A DNA stretch of 64,000 nt from Catellatospora sichuanensis (GCF_007483665.1 NZ_VIQO01000012.1:1-64000), one strand, 5' to 3'; shown: positions 10,201 through 17,450, counted from the first letter of the stretch. Translations and numbers: made by a program. Notes: generated from the letters alone by a model not told the origin.

Positions 10201-10379
10201 TCGTCGTCGTCGACGGCCGGGTCGGCGCTGGCCGGGGCCACCGCGAAGCCGAGCGTGAGGACGGTCACGGCGACGACCGTGGTGACCCGGCGTGCCGCAC
10301 GCCGCAACGCCGGGGGCAAGCCCTGTCTGCCCCAGGGCCTGGTCCGTCTGCGCACCGGCGTGTCGCAGACGTCTCGCAT
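7233..10379 (-). CDS. Large secreted coiled-coil protein of unknown function
   Basis: This protein has about 1,048 residues. The N-terminus has an Arg-rich n-region, a hydrophobic stretch TTVVAVTVLTLGFAVAPASA and a cleavage-like ASADP, so it is probably exported. It then shows helical sequence, a coiled coil around KINEQNEQIRAELEAMS, a long hydrophobic segment (IAGLGLSDALLSLTTLTLTG onward), a second coiled coil (IAQLSTQMNDRFDRVEQGL through ENRIDAL) and a less helical C-terminal half with several Cys residues. Two coiled coils flanking a hydrophobic hairpin resemble alpha-helical pore-forming toxins, but I see no specific family signature. ATG 10379 gives a normal if long signal peptide; a GTG at about 10515 behind AGGAAT would add about 45 residues. 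It appears monocistronic. Confidence 0.65.
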   Translation of the reverse strand: MRDVCDTPVRRRTRPWGRQGLPPALRRAARRVTTVVAVTVLTLGFAVAPASADPAVDDDEMQLLRSRLFSATMRAKDPGLNGLKDLVLSVGLLSYRSGNPDATYEQMVAQAAAMRDALNVQLTADVPARDYYQYFMKGLDAVSGVPGVSIGTPFVKGLLEVTLGADLQAEGHLADQVTGAFQAQAWMAKYYVIQDLVWGDVMRSGLRDRPLGTAWDAVVGVNVNLSVQATIEQMSRDPMIGAYLNTDAILANQGDMNGYLNEIRRQALEALDKINEQNEQIRAELEAMSLQYPVGLGKKPAAADYTAAKRAAADRQAGIDALGSAVYILSTLAGFVDPKLGKDLGIVGTAAVNAATAINQYLPTIAGLGLSDALLSLTTLTLTGNLLGAAISLAPLFGLGQPDPQQLILDQLAAIRDDIAQLSTQMNDRFDRVEQGLTQLYADMLVEFDRLLQETAEVRQSITDIQRQLILLENRIDALSAYLTEAFREDLLDAPRSMINMYIDYEGTYGKQIPSYGEYTKPENEFHFTATQRSIGATVTLTKGFDTADPITQLDTYGAAGLIDYLSWLARDRGYDPDFPQPATNTPNASIWLLGARASNALQLQNPDYAEQVKAQRTADIIAAGERINDASRAFSRPGADARTNILFKNLLNNHEQAMARLGAELTNIGKNDVLKGKSWSLWADPIEQNVPPAGYLPAGPTGAMPACHQGAAVALPNVPSAIPYSSLPAPYLLLNYALDSGEQPTFSVCYDVEFVNEIWQAQPSYLETQADLRVTVRIFVQWSNGPRFEARAVSHTGSAGVVCREWYNKPEFDFCKTPQDVMHSSWSATRKESFEAAPNVVTHSTATDATADKARNFVHGKRKYYYDLVSSRLVGGTTLAAANREVTEAMRLLQAYSELGWAQALQNDDLMHGLLYGSRRIPADLAGSRPVADVYQHAANVYTACRPVVPAGPCQTADPDTYDLKHPDYDWSKENCEPLHSGPIAGVPEVDPIGSCAHWQGTQRRNLLEAQYDQQSDRLFHNLYREGNPDVEVVMSALTVTSRAVHG

Positions 10380-10754
10380 CCCCGAGCCGGCCCCCGACTG
10401 CAGGCCCTGGAAACCGGTCGTCGTGACGTGCGCGGGTGCGTGCGCGCTGCGGATGAGGCGGGCCGCCGCGGCGGCCCACAGCGGCACCCGCGCCGCGTTC
10501 CTAGGAGTGAGGTTCACGTGGCATTCCTGCCTTCCCGGTGGGTCGAAAGATGGTCCGACCATAGAAATCAGCAGGCAACCGGGCATCAGTGCTGACACGT
10601 AATCGGTGTCGGGCGGCCGTCAGCGCGGCCCGGTCCGGCGAACGCGGCAGGGCGGGCACATCGCGCCGCCACAGCCGCGGCACACGTGTGCCTGGTCAGT
10701 CGGGCTCACGACTGATCCTGGCTCGAGCCGGGCGGAGCCACGATTATCTGCTCC

Positions 10755-12020
10755 ATGGACCGTCTCCGCTGGCCGGTGCGGGCCGCTGTCGTCGCCCTCG
10801 TTGCCGGACCGTTGCTGGCCGCGTATCGGTCCGCGCCCTGGGAGCTGGCCTGTCTCATGATCGCCGGCGTGCTCCACGTCGAGGTGGGGCTGCGGCTGCA
10901 CCGCGCGGATCACCACCGGCCGGCGGGGCTGCTGCTGATCGCGTCGGGCGTGCTGTGGTTGCTCGACGCCTGGGGCCGTGCCGCCGCGCCCGAACTGTTC
11001 GCGGGCGGCCTGCTGCTCAGCATCTGCTACGACCCGCTGCTCCTGCACGCCATCCTCGCCGTGGCGCCAGGCGGCCTGCGCACCGCCGGAGACCGGCACG
11101 TCGTCACCGTCGGGTACGCCTACTGGCCGATCATCCTGGTGGCGTTGGCGGCGGCGCACGGCCCGATCGGCCCCGACCAACTGCTGGCCGTACGCACGGT
11201 GACGTATCCGGCGGTCGGCGTGGCGCTCGGCTTCGTCCTGGCGTGGCGCATCCACCAGGCGAGCCCCGCCGACCGTCGCGTGTGGCTGCCGTTCTGGGCC
11301 GCGGTCGTCGGCAACGGCGTGTGCACCACCACGCTGAGCACCTTCTTCCACACCGGGCCGTGGCCGACGGTGCTGTATTCGGTGGGCGGGGCGATGGTGC
11401 CCGCCGCCGCGGCCGTCTGCCTGCACCGCCTGCAGCGCCGCGAACTGGTCGAAGCCCGAGACAGGGAACGCCACCGGGTCGAACGCGACGTGCACGACGG
11501 TGTGCAGCAGCGCCTGCTGACCGCCGCGATGATGCTGCGCCAGAACGACCCCGCGCTGGTGGCGCGGGGCGCGGCCGAGGTCGAGACCGCCATCGCCGAA
11601 CTGCGCGAACTGGTCCGCGGGATGAACCCGTCGGCGCTGGTGCGCTACGGCCTGTCGGCCGCGGTGGCGGCGCTGGCCGACCGGGTTGGCGTCAGAGTCG
11701 CGGTCCACGACCGTATCCGCGGGGTGACGATCCCCGAACACGTCGCGGCCATCGTCTACTTCGTCACCATGGAGGCGGTGGCCAACGCCGACAAGCACGC
11801 TCGGGCCGGGCAGGTGACCGTGACCCTGGCAGCCGAAGCCGACCGCGTCGAGGTGGTCGTCGGCGACGACGGGGTCGGCGGCGCGCTGCCCGTGCCCGGC
11901 GGCGGCCTGAGCGGGCTGCGGGACCGGGTCGAGTCGTGCGGCGGCACGTTCCGGCTGTCGAGCCTGCGCGGCCGCGGCACCGCCGTACGCGCAGTGCTGC
12001 CGATCGGGGCCGGCCGGTGA
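10755..12020 (+). CDS. DesK/NarL-type sensor histidine kinase
   Basis: This is a 421-residue membrane histidine kinase. Residues 1 to about 225 form six to seven hydrophobic segments with little extracellular sequence. The HisKA_3 dimerisation domain follows, with the phosphorylated His at about 247 in ERDVHDGVQQRLL. The ATP-binding domain has the N box EAVANADKHARA, the G box GDDGVGG and a final GRGTAVRAVLPIG. It would sense an unknown membrane or envelope signal and pass phosphate to a LuxR-family regulator. That partner begins in an overlapping GTGA but is destroyed after about 16 codons, so the kinase is now an orphan in this locus. Confidence 0.9.
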   Translation: MDRLRWPVRAAVVALVAGPLLAAYRSAPWELACLMIAGVLHVEVGLRLHRADHHRPAGLLLIASGVLWLLDAWGRAAAPELFAGGLLLSICYDPLLLHAILAVAPGGLRTAGDRHVVTVGYAYWPIILVALAAAHGPIGPDQLLAVRTVTYPAVGVALGFVLAWRIHQASPADRRVWLPFWAAVVGNGVCTTTLSTFFHTGPWPTVLYSVGGAMVPAAAAVCLHRLQRRELVEARDRERHRVERDVHDGVQQRLLTAAMMLRQNDPALVARGAAEVETAIAELRELVRGMNPSALVRYGLSAAVAALADRVGVRVAVHDRIRGVTIPEHVAAIVYFVTMEAVANADKHARAGQVTVTLAAEADRVEVVVGDDGVGGALPVPGGGLSGLRDRVESCGGTFRLSSLRGRGTAVRAVLPIGAGR

Positions 12021-12094
12021 CCACGGCGGTGCTCGCCGACGGCTCCGTCCTGCTGCGCGGCTGCGGGGTTCCAAAACCCCGTCACATGGCCTGA
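12017..12094 (+). pseudogene. Response-regulator N-terminal stub
   Basis: The GTG at 12017 overlaps the kinase stop codon, the usual arrangement for a paired response regulator. The first residues, MTTAVLADGSVLLRGCG, match the receiver-domain opening (xxVLLADDxxLLREG). At 12070 the reading frame runs into the solo IS end and stops at 12094. The phosphoacceptor Asp, the rest of the receiver domain and the DNA-binding domain are missing. An insertion followed by deletion is the simplest explanation. Confidence 0.65.
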
Positions 12095-12190
12095 GCTGGT
12101 CCTTCACGAGGCGCGTTGGTACTCGTTGATCAGCCCGCCAAGGACCGGCCGCCGCTTGATCCGCTCGAGGGTCAGACCGATGACGGGCGC
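12063..12190 (-). mobile_element. Solo IS end with transposase C-terminus
   Basis: The minus strand reads RRPVLGGLINEYQRAS and a stop, the C-terminus of an rve-type transposase, followed by a 3' flank shared with the remnant at 2766. The transposase frame is lost beyond about 12190. It sits exactly at the breakpoint of the response-regulator stub, which links this element to that truncation. About 260 bases follow before the next gene, without another recognisable feature. Confidence 0.55.
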
Positions 12191-12452
12191 CCGGCCGTAC
12201 TGGGCTCAAATGCACGGCTGCCTGGCCGGAGATGCGCCCCCTCGGCTCGCCGAGGCGCTGCTGCGCCCGCTGCCTGCCCCCGTCTGCAGTGACGGCGATC
12301 ACCGCGCGTAGGCATACCTAGACCGGCCCGCACGCCTATCTAAGTAGGTCGTGTGCAGGGAAGATACGCCGCCGATGCGGATGGATGGCGGGTGTCGGGA
12401 GAGGAGTATTCATCTCGTCAGCAACACAGAGTCAAGGACTGAGGAGTCTGCG

Positions 12453-12599
12453 ATGTTCGGATCGCCCGAGATGTACTTCGATCTAGCGAAGCTGCACCAC
12501 CGAGAGCTCATCGACGAGGCCGCCAAGGAGCGGGTAGCGAACAAGCTGCACCGCCACGGCCGCAAGCGACGCCAGGCGCGCGACCACACGGCGCGATGA
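12453..12599 (+). CDS. Small 48-residue hypothetical protein
   Basis: The ATG at 12453 is preceded by GAGGAG six bases upstream, a strong ribosome site. The product starts MFGSPEMYFDLAKLHHRELI, an acidic amphipathic helix, and ends with a very basic tail (RHGRKRRQARDHTAR). No signal peptide or membrane segment is visible. Small proteins with a similar start (xYxxLAKxRHRELxxEA) are common in actinobacteria but have no function I can name. A strong hairpin follows ten bases after the stop, which supports a separate short transcript. Confidence 0.6.
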   Translation: MFGSPEMYFDLAKLHHRELIDEAAKERVANKLHRHGRKRRQARDHTAR

Positions 12600-12609
12600 G
12601 CACGACGAG

Positions 12610-12644
12610 ACAGGCCCGGGGCCGCAAGATGGCCTCGGGCCTGT
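12610..12644. terminator. Hairpin between convergent genes
   Basis: A 14-bp stem (ACAGGCCCGGGGCC with GGCCTCGGGCCTGT, one G-U wobble) encloses a 7-base loop. It sits just after the 48-residue gene and before the 3' end of the convergent VOC gene, so it may terminate from both sides. Confidence 0.75.
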
Positions 12645-12717
12645 TCGTATCCTCCTGCGGCCTCTCCAACCATTGCGCCACAATGACAGGCCTTACACAG
12701 CGCCCGACCGAAGCATG

Positions 12718-13395
12718 TCAGCCAGCCCGCTCGCTGCCCGGCACGGCTGCGGGCGTTCCTGCTCCGTCGGGCCACGCGCAGATGCACACACGGTTGCCGG
12801 CGCGGTCGGTCAGCGTCCAGTGCTCCGGTGACTGGTCGACGATCCGGCCGCCTGCCTGCAGCGCCGCGGCCAGACGCAGCTCGGCCTGCTCGCGGGCCAC
12901 CGATACGTCGACGTGCATCGCGTGGCGCAGCGGCTTGGCCGCATCGAGTTGCTGCATCCACACCGTCGAACCGTGCCCCAGCGGGTCGACGGCGTTGTCG
13001 TCGTCCAGGCCGGTGTAGCCGAGCACGGCACGCCAGAAGCCGATGTCGATGGCGTCGGCCTGCGCGGAGACGGCCAACTGCACCTCCTGGACACGGGCAC
13101 GGTCTGCGACAGCGCCATGCGCCCGCGCGACCGCCGACACCGCCCGCGCCAAATCCACGTGCTGCTGCTGCAGCTGGTGCAAGCCGCGAGTCAGCCGCAC
13201 GGTGAGCCGGTCGTCGGCGATCGTCAGCACGACACCCGTCCCCGCGAGCCCGTCGACTCCTGCCACCGCGCCCGCCAGCCGCGCCGCGTCAGCCAGCGAC
13301 CCGGCGGCGAATACCGCCGTGGCCCCACCGTGCAGCACCACCCAGTCCTCGACACCGTCAGCTGCCAGGAAGTCCCGCCATCCCTGCTCGCTCAT
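12718..13395 (-). CDS. VOC-family protein with N-terminal pterin-dehydratase-like domain
   Basis: This is a 225-residue cytoplasmic protein. The N-terminal half (WVVLHGGATAVFAAGSLADA through the RLTRGLHQL segment) resembles the small pterin-4a-carbinolamine dehydratase fold. The C-terminal half is a glyoxalase/VOC beta-alpha-beta-beta-beta module: IDIGFWRAVLGYTGL, STVWMQQLD, HAMHVDVSV and WTLTDRAGNRVCICAW. VOC proteins use a metal or bind small ligands, and many confer resistance or act as dioxygenases or isomerases; no substrate can be assigned. The ATG at 13395 (MSEQGWRDFL) begins the conserved region and is preferred over an ATG 12 codons upstream. Confidence 0.75.
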   Translation of the reverse strand: MSEQGWRDFLAADGVEDWVVLHGGATAVFAAGSLADAARLAGAVAGVDGLAGTGVVLTIADDRLTVRLTRGLHQLQQQHVDLARAVSAVARAHGAVADRARVQEVQLAVSAQADAIDIGFWRAVLGYTGLDDDNAVDPLGHGSTVWMQQLDAAKPLRHAMHVDVSVAREQAELRLAAALQAGGRIVDQSPEHWTLTDRAGNRVCICAWPDGAGTPAAVPGSERAG

Positions 13396-13795
13396 GCCGG
13401 GGATGTTACGGCGGTTGGGTGACCTGGCCACGAGGCGGCCGTATCAGGTGCGGGCTCGGTCTGCGTGCTGCCCTGGTGCCGCATCCCGCCTTCGTCGCTG
13501 GCGGATCCAACGGGCTGCGGCTCCGCGAGCGCTGGGAGCTGGTATCCGTTGGCGTCGCTGGAGTACCACGGCACGTTCACCATCGAGAGGTTGTCGACGT
13601 TGGCGTTGTGACCGGGGACCTTGTTGACCTCACGCCAGGAGTCGTTTGCCGAGTAACCACATTGGCTGGCTAGAGATCACAACCCGAAGCCGTGTTCGCA
13701 GCGTCTGTCCATAGCAGAGGCGAAGTCCGTCGTTGGCGCCGTAGCGGCATTCGACGGCAAACGCGGACCCTCCCCGCAGAGAGAAGGATGAGTTC
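13396..13795. other. Intergenic region with a possible gene fragment
   Basis: About 400 bases separate the VOC gene from the secreted protease. On the minus strand the frame around 13395 to 13660 encodes DNLSMVNVPWYSSDANGYQL without a start or ribosome site, perhaps a decayed gene. The right end must hold the protease promoter, but no clear -10/-35 pair is visible. Confidence 0.3.
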
Positions 13796-14584
13796 TTGGA
13801 CGTCACACGCAAGCACCGAATTCGTCGGGCCGGGCTGTTGCTCGCATCGACACTCGTCATGGCCGGCCTCGGGATCTTCCCCGCAGGCCCTGCCCACGCC
13901 GTCGCGAACGGCGAGGTCGTACCCAACGGTCAGTTCCAGTTCGCGGTCAAGCTGACCATGACCGGGATCCCGACCGCCGACGGTGGTCGCCGCAACAGCG
14001 CCTGCTCGGGTGCGCTCATCGCACCGCAGTGGATCGTCACCGCGGGACACTGCTTCCGGGACTTCAACGGCGTCCGGGTGGAGCGACCGGTCGCCGACCT
14101 GACCACCGCCACCGTCGGGCGGGCGGACCTGACCACGGACATCGGTCACGTCGCCACCATCATCGCCGTGCGTCAGTCTCCCACCACCGACCTGGCGCTG
14201 GCGAAGCTCAGCTTCCCGATCAACGACATTCGGCCGCTGGCCTTGAGCCGTAGGACACCGAAGGCCGGTGACATCCTCCGGCTCACCGGTTTCGGTTCGC
14301 TCACCAGTTCCAACCCCGTGCCGTCACCGCAGCTGCGGACCGGCCAGGTCACGGTCGTCACCGTCACGGAACCCAGCGTCGGCGTTACCGCGCTGGCACC
14401 GGCACCTGACACCAGCGCCTGTCCGTACGACTCCGGCGCGCCGTACTTCACGGAGCACAAACGCGGGCAGCCGGCTCTGGTGTCCGTCGAAAGCGGCGGG
14501 CCGTCCTGCCCGCACGCCTTGGAGGAACGGACCTCCCGAGTGGACAACATCGCCCAGTGGATCAAGAACATCATCCGCGGCTGA
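13796..14584 (+). CDS. Secreted trypsin-like serine protease
   Basis: This is a 262-residue S1 peptidase with a signal peptide (LLLASTLVMAGLGIFPAGPA, cleaved near AHA). The triad is visible: His in IVTAGHCF, Asp in TTDLALAKL and Ser in PYDSGAPYF, where the usual GDSGGP is DSGAP. Paired Cys residues flank the His and Ser loops as in extracellular trypsins. It probably cleaves proteins outside the cell. The TTG at 13796 lies behind AGAAGGATG and gives a complete basic n-region (MDVTRKHRIRR); an ATG at 13788 is out of frame. A hairpin follows the stop directly. Confidence 0.85.
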   Translation: MDVTRKHRIRRAGLLLASTLVMAGLGIFPAGPAHAVANGEVVPNGQFQFAVKLTMTGIPTADGGRRNSACSGALIAPQWIVTAGHCFRDFNGVRVERPVADLTTATVGRADLTTDIGHVATIIAVRQSPTTDLALAKLSFPINDIRPLALSRRTPKAGDILRLTGFGSLTSSNPVPSPQLRTGQVTVVTVTEPSVGVTALAPAPDTSACPYDSGAPYFTEHKRGQPALVSVESGGPSCPHALEERTSRVDNIAQWIKNIIRG

Positions 14585-14590
14585 CAGGCA

Positions 14591-14646
14591 GGCGACCGGG
14601 CAGCCCTGCTCGCCCGGTCGCCCGGTCGCCCGGTCGCCCGGTCGCC
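14591..14646 (+). terminator. GC-rich hairpin with amplified 3' arm
   Basis: GGCGACCGGGC (14591 to 14601) pairs perfectly with GCCCGGTCGCC (14612 to 14622), giving an 11-bp stem and 10-base loop just after the protease stop. The right arm's 8-base unit GCCCGGTC is repeated about four times up to 14646, so several alternative stems can form with one left arm. No T-tract follows. Confidence 0.65.
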
Positions 14647-14745
14647 GAACCATGGCCCCCTTAGCTCCGGGATGACTGGTCAGCTGGCTGAGGGCAGCCA
14701 GGGACGCCAAGCCGGTTGATGTTTGCATCGGCGACTTCGGGGGAC

Positions 14746-14860
14746 ATGACGGACATGACCATCGTCGTACTGGGGGGCACCGGTACCACCGGTAGGCGGG
14801 TCCCCGGCCGGGTCGCGACGACGAAGCCGACCATGACGCAGGCCGGACGGACCCCTGGCC
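14746..14860 (+). pseudogene. N-terminal stub of an NmrA-like NAD(P)-binding protein
   Basis: From the ATG at 14746 or 14755 the translation reads MTDMTIVVLGGTGTTGRRV, the Rossmann start (GGTGxTGR) of NmrA/SDR-type NAD(P)-binding proteins. A GGGGGAC segment precedes it. After about 38 codons the frame runs into the antisense of the hydrolase gene, and the rest of the expected protein of about 280 residues is absent. Confidence 0.5.
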
Positions 14861-14863
14861 GGC

Positions 14864-15808
14864 TTACTTGGAGTCGATGCGGCCCGGCGGGTTGGGGTCG
14901 GCGGCCAGTGCGTCACAGGCGGTTTGCCAGGCGCCATCGCCGGGGTAGAGCCGGCTGCGCAGGTACGCGCTGGTCAGCTGGGCGATCGTCGCTACCCGAT
15001 CGGGGTCTTCGTCGGTGGTTTCGGCTACGTCGTATCCGGAGATGCCGCCGAGGCCGTGCTCTGCCCCGAACAGGGTGAGCAGCGATTTGGGGCCCGGCGC
15101 GAGGTGGTACGGGTCGGCGTGCCAGTCCGGGCCCGCGACGGTCAGGAAGGCCGAGTCGTCCTTGTCGCCGGCGACCACCAGGGCGGGCGTCGCCATCGCG
15201 GAGAAGTCTGTGGTCGTCAGGAACGGATAGCTTTCGGCCACGAACGGGGTGACGGCGTCGCCGCCTCGGCCAGTGGCGGCGAGCAGCACTCCGGCCTTGA
15301 TCCGGTGGTCGGCCAGGTTCGCGACCGTCCCGTCGTGGGGATCGCTGAGCCGGGCGCCCAGCAGCAGGCTGGCGGTGTGACCGCCCATCGAGTGCCCGGC
15401 GACGGCGATCCTTTCCGCGTCCAGGCGCCCGGCCAGTTGCGGGACTGCGGCCTCGATGATGTCGAGGTGGTCGAGGATGCGGCTCATGTCCTCGGCCCGT
15501 GTCCGCCAGTGCCGGGGCGCGGGGCCGCCGGGGTTCACGGCGGGGTTGTGGCTCAGTGTCTTGGAGTCGAGGTGGGTGGGCTGGATGACGGCGAAGCCGT
15601 GCGCCGCCCAGACGTTGGCCAGTGGGGCGTAGCCGTTGAGCGAGGACAGGTGGTTGGAAAAGCCCAGGCCGTGTGACAGCAGGATGATCGGCAGGTTGCT
15701 TCCGGTCACGGGGGCGGAGACCCGCACCTGCAGGTCGACGGGTCGGCCGGGAGCGGGTAGCACGATCGGGCCGACCGACAGGACTTGAGTGGGCGTCGAT
15801 TCGCTCAT
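14864..15808 (-). CDS. Alpha/beta hydrolase, chlorophyllase/dienelactone-hydrolase-like
   Basis: This is a 314-residue cytoplasmic serine hydrolase. It has the oxyanion strand PIILLSHGLGFSNHLSSL, the nucleophile elbow AVAGHSMGGHTASLL, an acidic residue in VVAGDKDDSAFL and the final His in FGAEHGLGGISG. This fits the chlorophyllase-like/PET-hydrolase-like group of alpha/beta hydrolases; the substrate is unknown. The ATG at 15808 (MSESTPTQVL) starts the conserved domain. The gene is divergent from a TetR regulator, and the intergenic region holds two palindromic operators, so repression by that regulator is very likely. Confidence 0.85.
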   Translation of the reverse strand: MSESTPTQVLSVGPIVLPAPGRPVDLQVRVSAPVTGSNLPIILLSHGLGFSNHLSSLNGYAPLANVWAAHGFAVIQPTHLDSKTLSHNPAVNPGGPAPRHWRTRAEDMSRILDHLDIIEAAVPQLAGRLDAERIAVAGHSMGGHTASLLLGARLSDPHDGTVANLADHRIKAGVLLAATGRGGDAVTPFVAESYPFLTTTDFSAMATPALVVAGDKDDSAFLTVAGPDWHADPYHLAPGPKSLLTLFGAEHGLGGISGYDVAETTDEDPDRVATIAQLTSAYLRSRLYPGDGAWQTACDALAADPNPPGRIDSK

Positions 15809-15873
15809 GGTGTGGTTCCCTTCGTTTCGCCTTCGCGATGCGTTTGAGGTTGCAGGAAGGCTTCCGCTAAACT

Positions 15874-15919
15874 GAAACGGAACGATGTTCCGCAAACATA
15901 CGGAACATCGTTCCGTTTC
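15874..15919. promoter_or_regulatory. Paired palindromic TetR-type operators
   Basis: CGGAACGATGTTCCG (15878 to 15892) and CGGAACATCGTTCCG (15901 to 15915) are each palindromes with a 3-base centre. They are also inverted copies of each other, forming perfect 19-base arms 15874 to 15892 and 15901 to 15919 around 8 bases. They lie between the divergent hydrolase and TetR genes. The two centres are 23 bp apart, consistent with two repressor dimers side by side. Confidence 0.85.
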
Positions 15920-15946
15920 GTCAACTGCTGCCCGGAGGGAGGCGCG

Positions 15947-16540
15947 GTGTCCGTGAGCCGCCCTGTGCCAGTGCCAGCCCGTAGCAAGCGGGCCGATGCG
16001 GTCCGCAACGAGCGTGCGCTGCTCGAAGCGGCCGCCGCGGTGTTCGTCACCTCCGGCGTCGACGCGCCCATCCGTGAGATCGCCGCCAGAGCGGGCGTCG
16101 GGATCGGGACGATCTACCGCCACTTCCCGGCCCGGGCAGACCTCGTCGTCGCCGTCTACCGCCATCAGGTGGAAAGCTGCGCCGACGCCGGCCCGGCCCT
16201 GCTGGACGCTGCCGAGTCACCGTTCGCGGCGCTGCGCCAATGGGTCGATCTCTTCGCTGACTTCCTGATCACCAAGCACGGGCTCGCCAACGCCCTGCAA
16301 TCGGACAGCAGCGGCTTCCAGGCTCTGCACACGTACTTCCTCGACCGGCTGGTTCCCGTCTGCGCACAGCTCCTGCAAGCCGCAGCCGACGCCGGCGAGA
16401 TCAGGTCCGGCATCCACGCCTACGAACTCATGCGCGGCATCGGCAACCTGTGTATCGGACACGACAGCGACCCGCGCTACGACCCACGACGCCTCATCGA
16501 ACTGCTCCTGCAAGGCCTACATCGACCACAACCACGCTGA
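15947..16540 (+). CDS. TetR-family transcriptional regulator
   Basis: This is a 197-residue repressor. The N-terminal helix-turn-helix is typical: LLEAAAAVFVTSGVDAPIRE, then AARAGVGIGTIYRHFPARAD, where the GxGTIYRHF recognition helix is diagnostic. The C-terminal helices form the ligand-binding and dimer domain and resemble the set in which LFADFLITKHGLANALQ follows. It probably represses itself and the divergent hydrolase through the operators in the intergenic region and responds to a hydrolase substrate. GTG 15947 and GTG 15953 are both possible behind GGAGGGAGG; the second has the better spacing. Confidence 0.9.
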   Translation: MSVSRPVPVPARSKRADAVRNERALLEAAAAVFVTSGVDAPIREIAARAGVGIGTIYRHFPARADLVVAVYRHQVESCADAGPALLDAAESPFAALRQWVDLFADFLITKHGLANALQSDSSGFQALHTYFLDRLVPVCAQLLQAAADAGEIRSGIHAYELMRGIGNLCIGHDSDPRYDPRRLIELLLQGLHRPQPR

Positions 16541-16958
16541 CACCGATCGCGCTCGTAGCGCATCAGCGTGGCCGGGTCATGGCTCATTCGTTCATCGACC
16601 ACCCAGCGTCACCAGCACCAGTCGAAGTCGTCCCGCTTCAACCCGGCGAGCCTTGCGCGGCGCGGCGCGGCCCGGTCACGACCGGCAGCCGCCACATCGC
16701 ATACCACCGGTCTCGCCGCACGCCAGCAACGTGCTCGCCTCGTAGATGGTCGAGCCCGGCATCTGCGGCAACCGCCGACCAGAGGAACCGATCACTCGCC
16801 TGTTGAGCGTGTCCCAACCTCGTTTCCGCAGGTGGTACGCGGTTGTCAGCGGGCTCGTCGACACCTGCCGGACCCTGCTCCAGGATGGCGTCAGAGGGCC
16901 GATGTCAGGCGAGGATGCTACGGTACGCCGTTCACTCGGGAACCTGGAGCGCACCGCC
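16541..16958. other. Intergenic region without a convincing gene
   Basis: About 420 bases separate the TetR gene from the SRPBCC gene. Frames on both strands give only low-complexity Arg/Pro-rich translations. A GGAG nine bases before 16959 is the ribosome site of the next gene. I see no repeat or hairpin. Confidence 0.4.
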
Positions 16959-17450
16959 ATGAAGTACACCGTCTCGATCGAGATCGCCCTGCCGCGCGAG
17001 AGGGCGGCCCAGCTGCTCGCCGACCCGGCACACCTGCCGATGTGGCTGCGGGGAATGGTGCTGCACGAGCCGCTGAACGGGGTGCACGGGCAGCTCGGTA
17101 CCAAGTCACGGGTCGTGCTGCAGATGGGGCAGCAGAAGATCGAGGCCACCGAGACCATCACACGCCGGGAACCGGCAGACCTGCACGGGATCCCGAAAGA
17201 CAGCGTCGTTCAATTCGACCGCGAGATCGTCAGCAAGGGCATGTGGAGCGTCCAGCGCGACCGGCTGACCGAAGCCGGTCCGGACACGACGCTCTGGATG
17301 AGCGAGAGCGAATACCGGTTCAGCGGCTTGCTGATGCGGCTGGTCGGGCTCCTGATGCCCGGCACCTTCCGCAAGCAGTCGCTACAGCACATGCAGGACT
17401 TCAAAGCGTTCGCCGAGCAGGGAAAAGACGTCCGCGACGCGAAGGACTGA
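16959..17450 (+). CDS. SRPBCC-family protein
   Basis: This 163-residue protein has the START/SRPBCC layout: an N-terminal strand KYTVSIEIALPRERAAQLLA leading into helices, LPMWLRGMVLHEPLNGVHGQ, central strands (GTKSRVVLQMGQQKIEATE and TTLWMSESEYRF) and a long C-terminal helix. Such proteins form a deep hydrophobic pocket and bind lipids or polyketides or act as cyclases; the substrate is unknown. ATG 16959 is preceded by GGAG nine bases upstream. Codon use is consistent with the host. After the stop, 17480 to 17581 contains a short in-frame fragment (FERALEVAAGLSLWPDAVRA) without a start, possibly the tail of a lost gene. Confidence 0.8.
   Translation: MKYTVSIEIALPRERAAQLLADPAHLPMWLRGMVLHEPLNGVHGQLGTKSRVVLQMGQQKIEATETITRREPADLHGIPKDSVVQFDREIVSKGMWSVQRDRLTEAGPDTTLWMSESEYRFSGLLMRLVGLLMPGTFRKQSLQHMQDFKAFAEQGKDVRDAKD

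Noticed and set aside
7800-10595. 931-codon plus-strand frame opposite the secreted coiled-coil gene
   Set aside because: Low-complexity Gly/Arg/Val/Asp translation without domains. The minus frame has signal peptide, coiled coils and normal composition.
10620-12302. 560-codon minus frame across the histidine kinase
   Set aside because: The kinase motifs lie on the plus strand. Only the last part, near 12063 to 12190, is real transposase sequence, in another frame.
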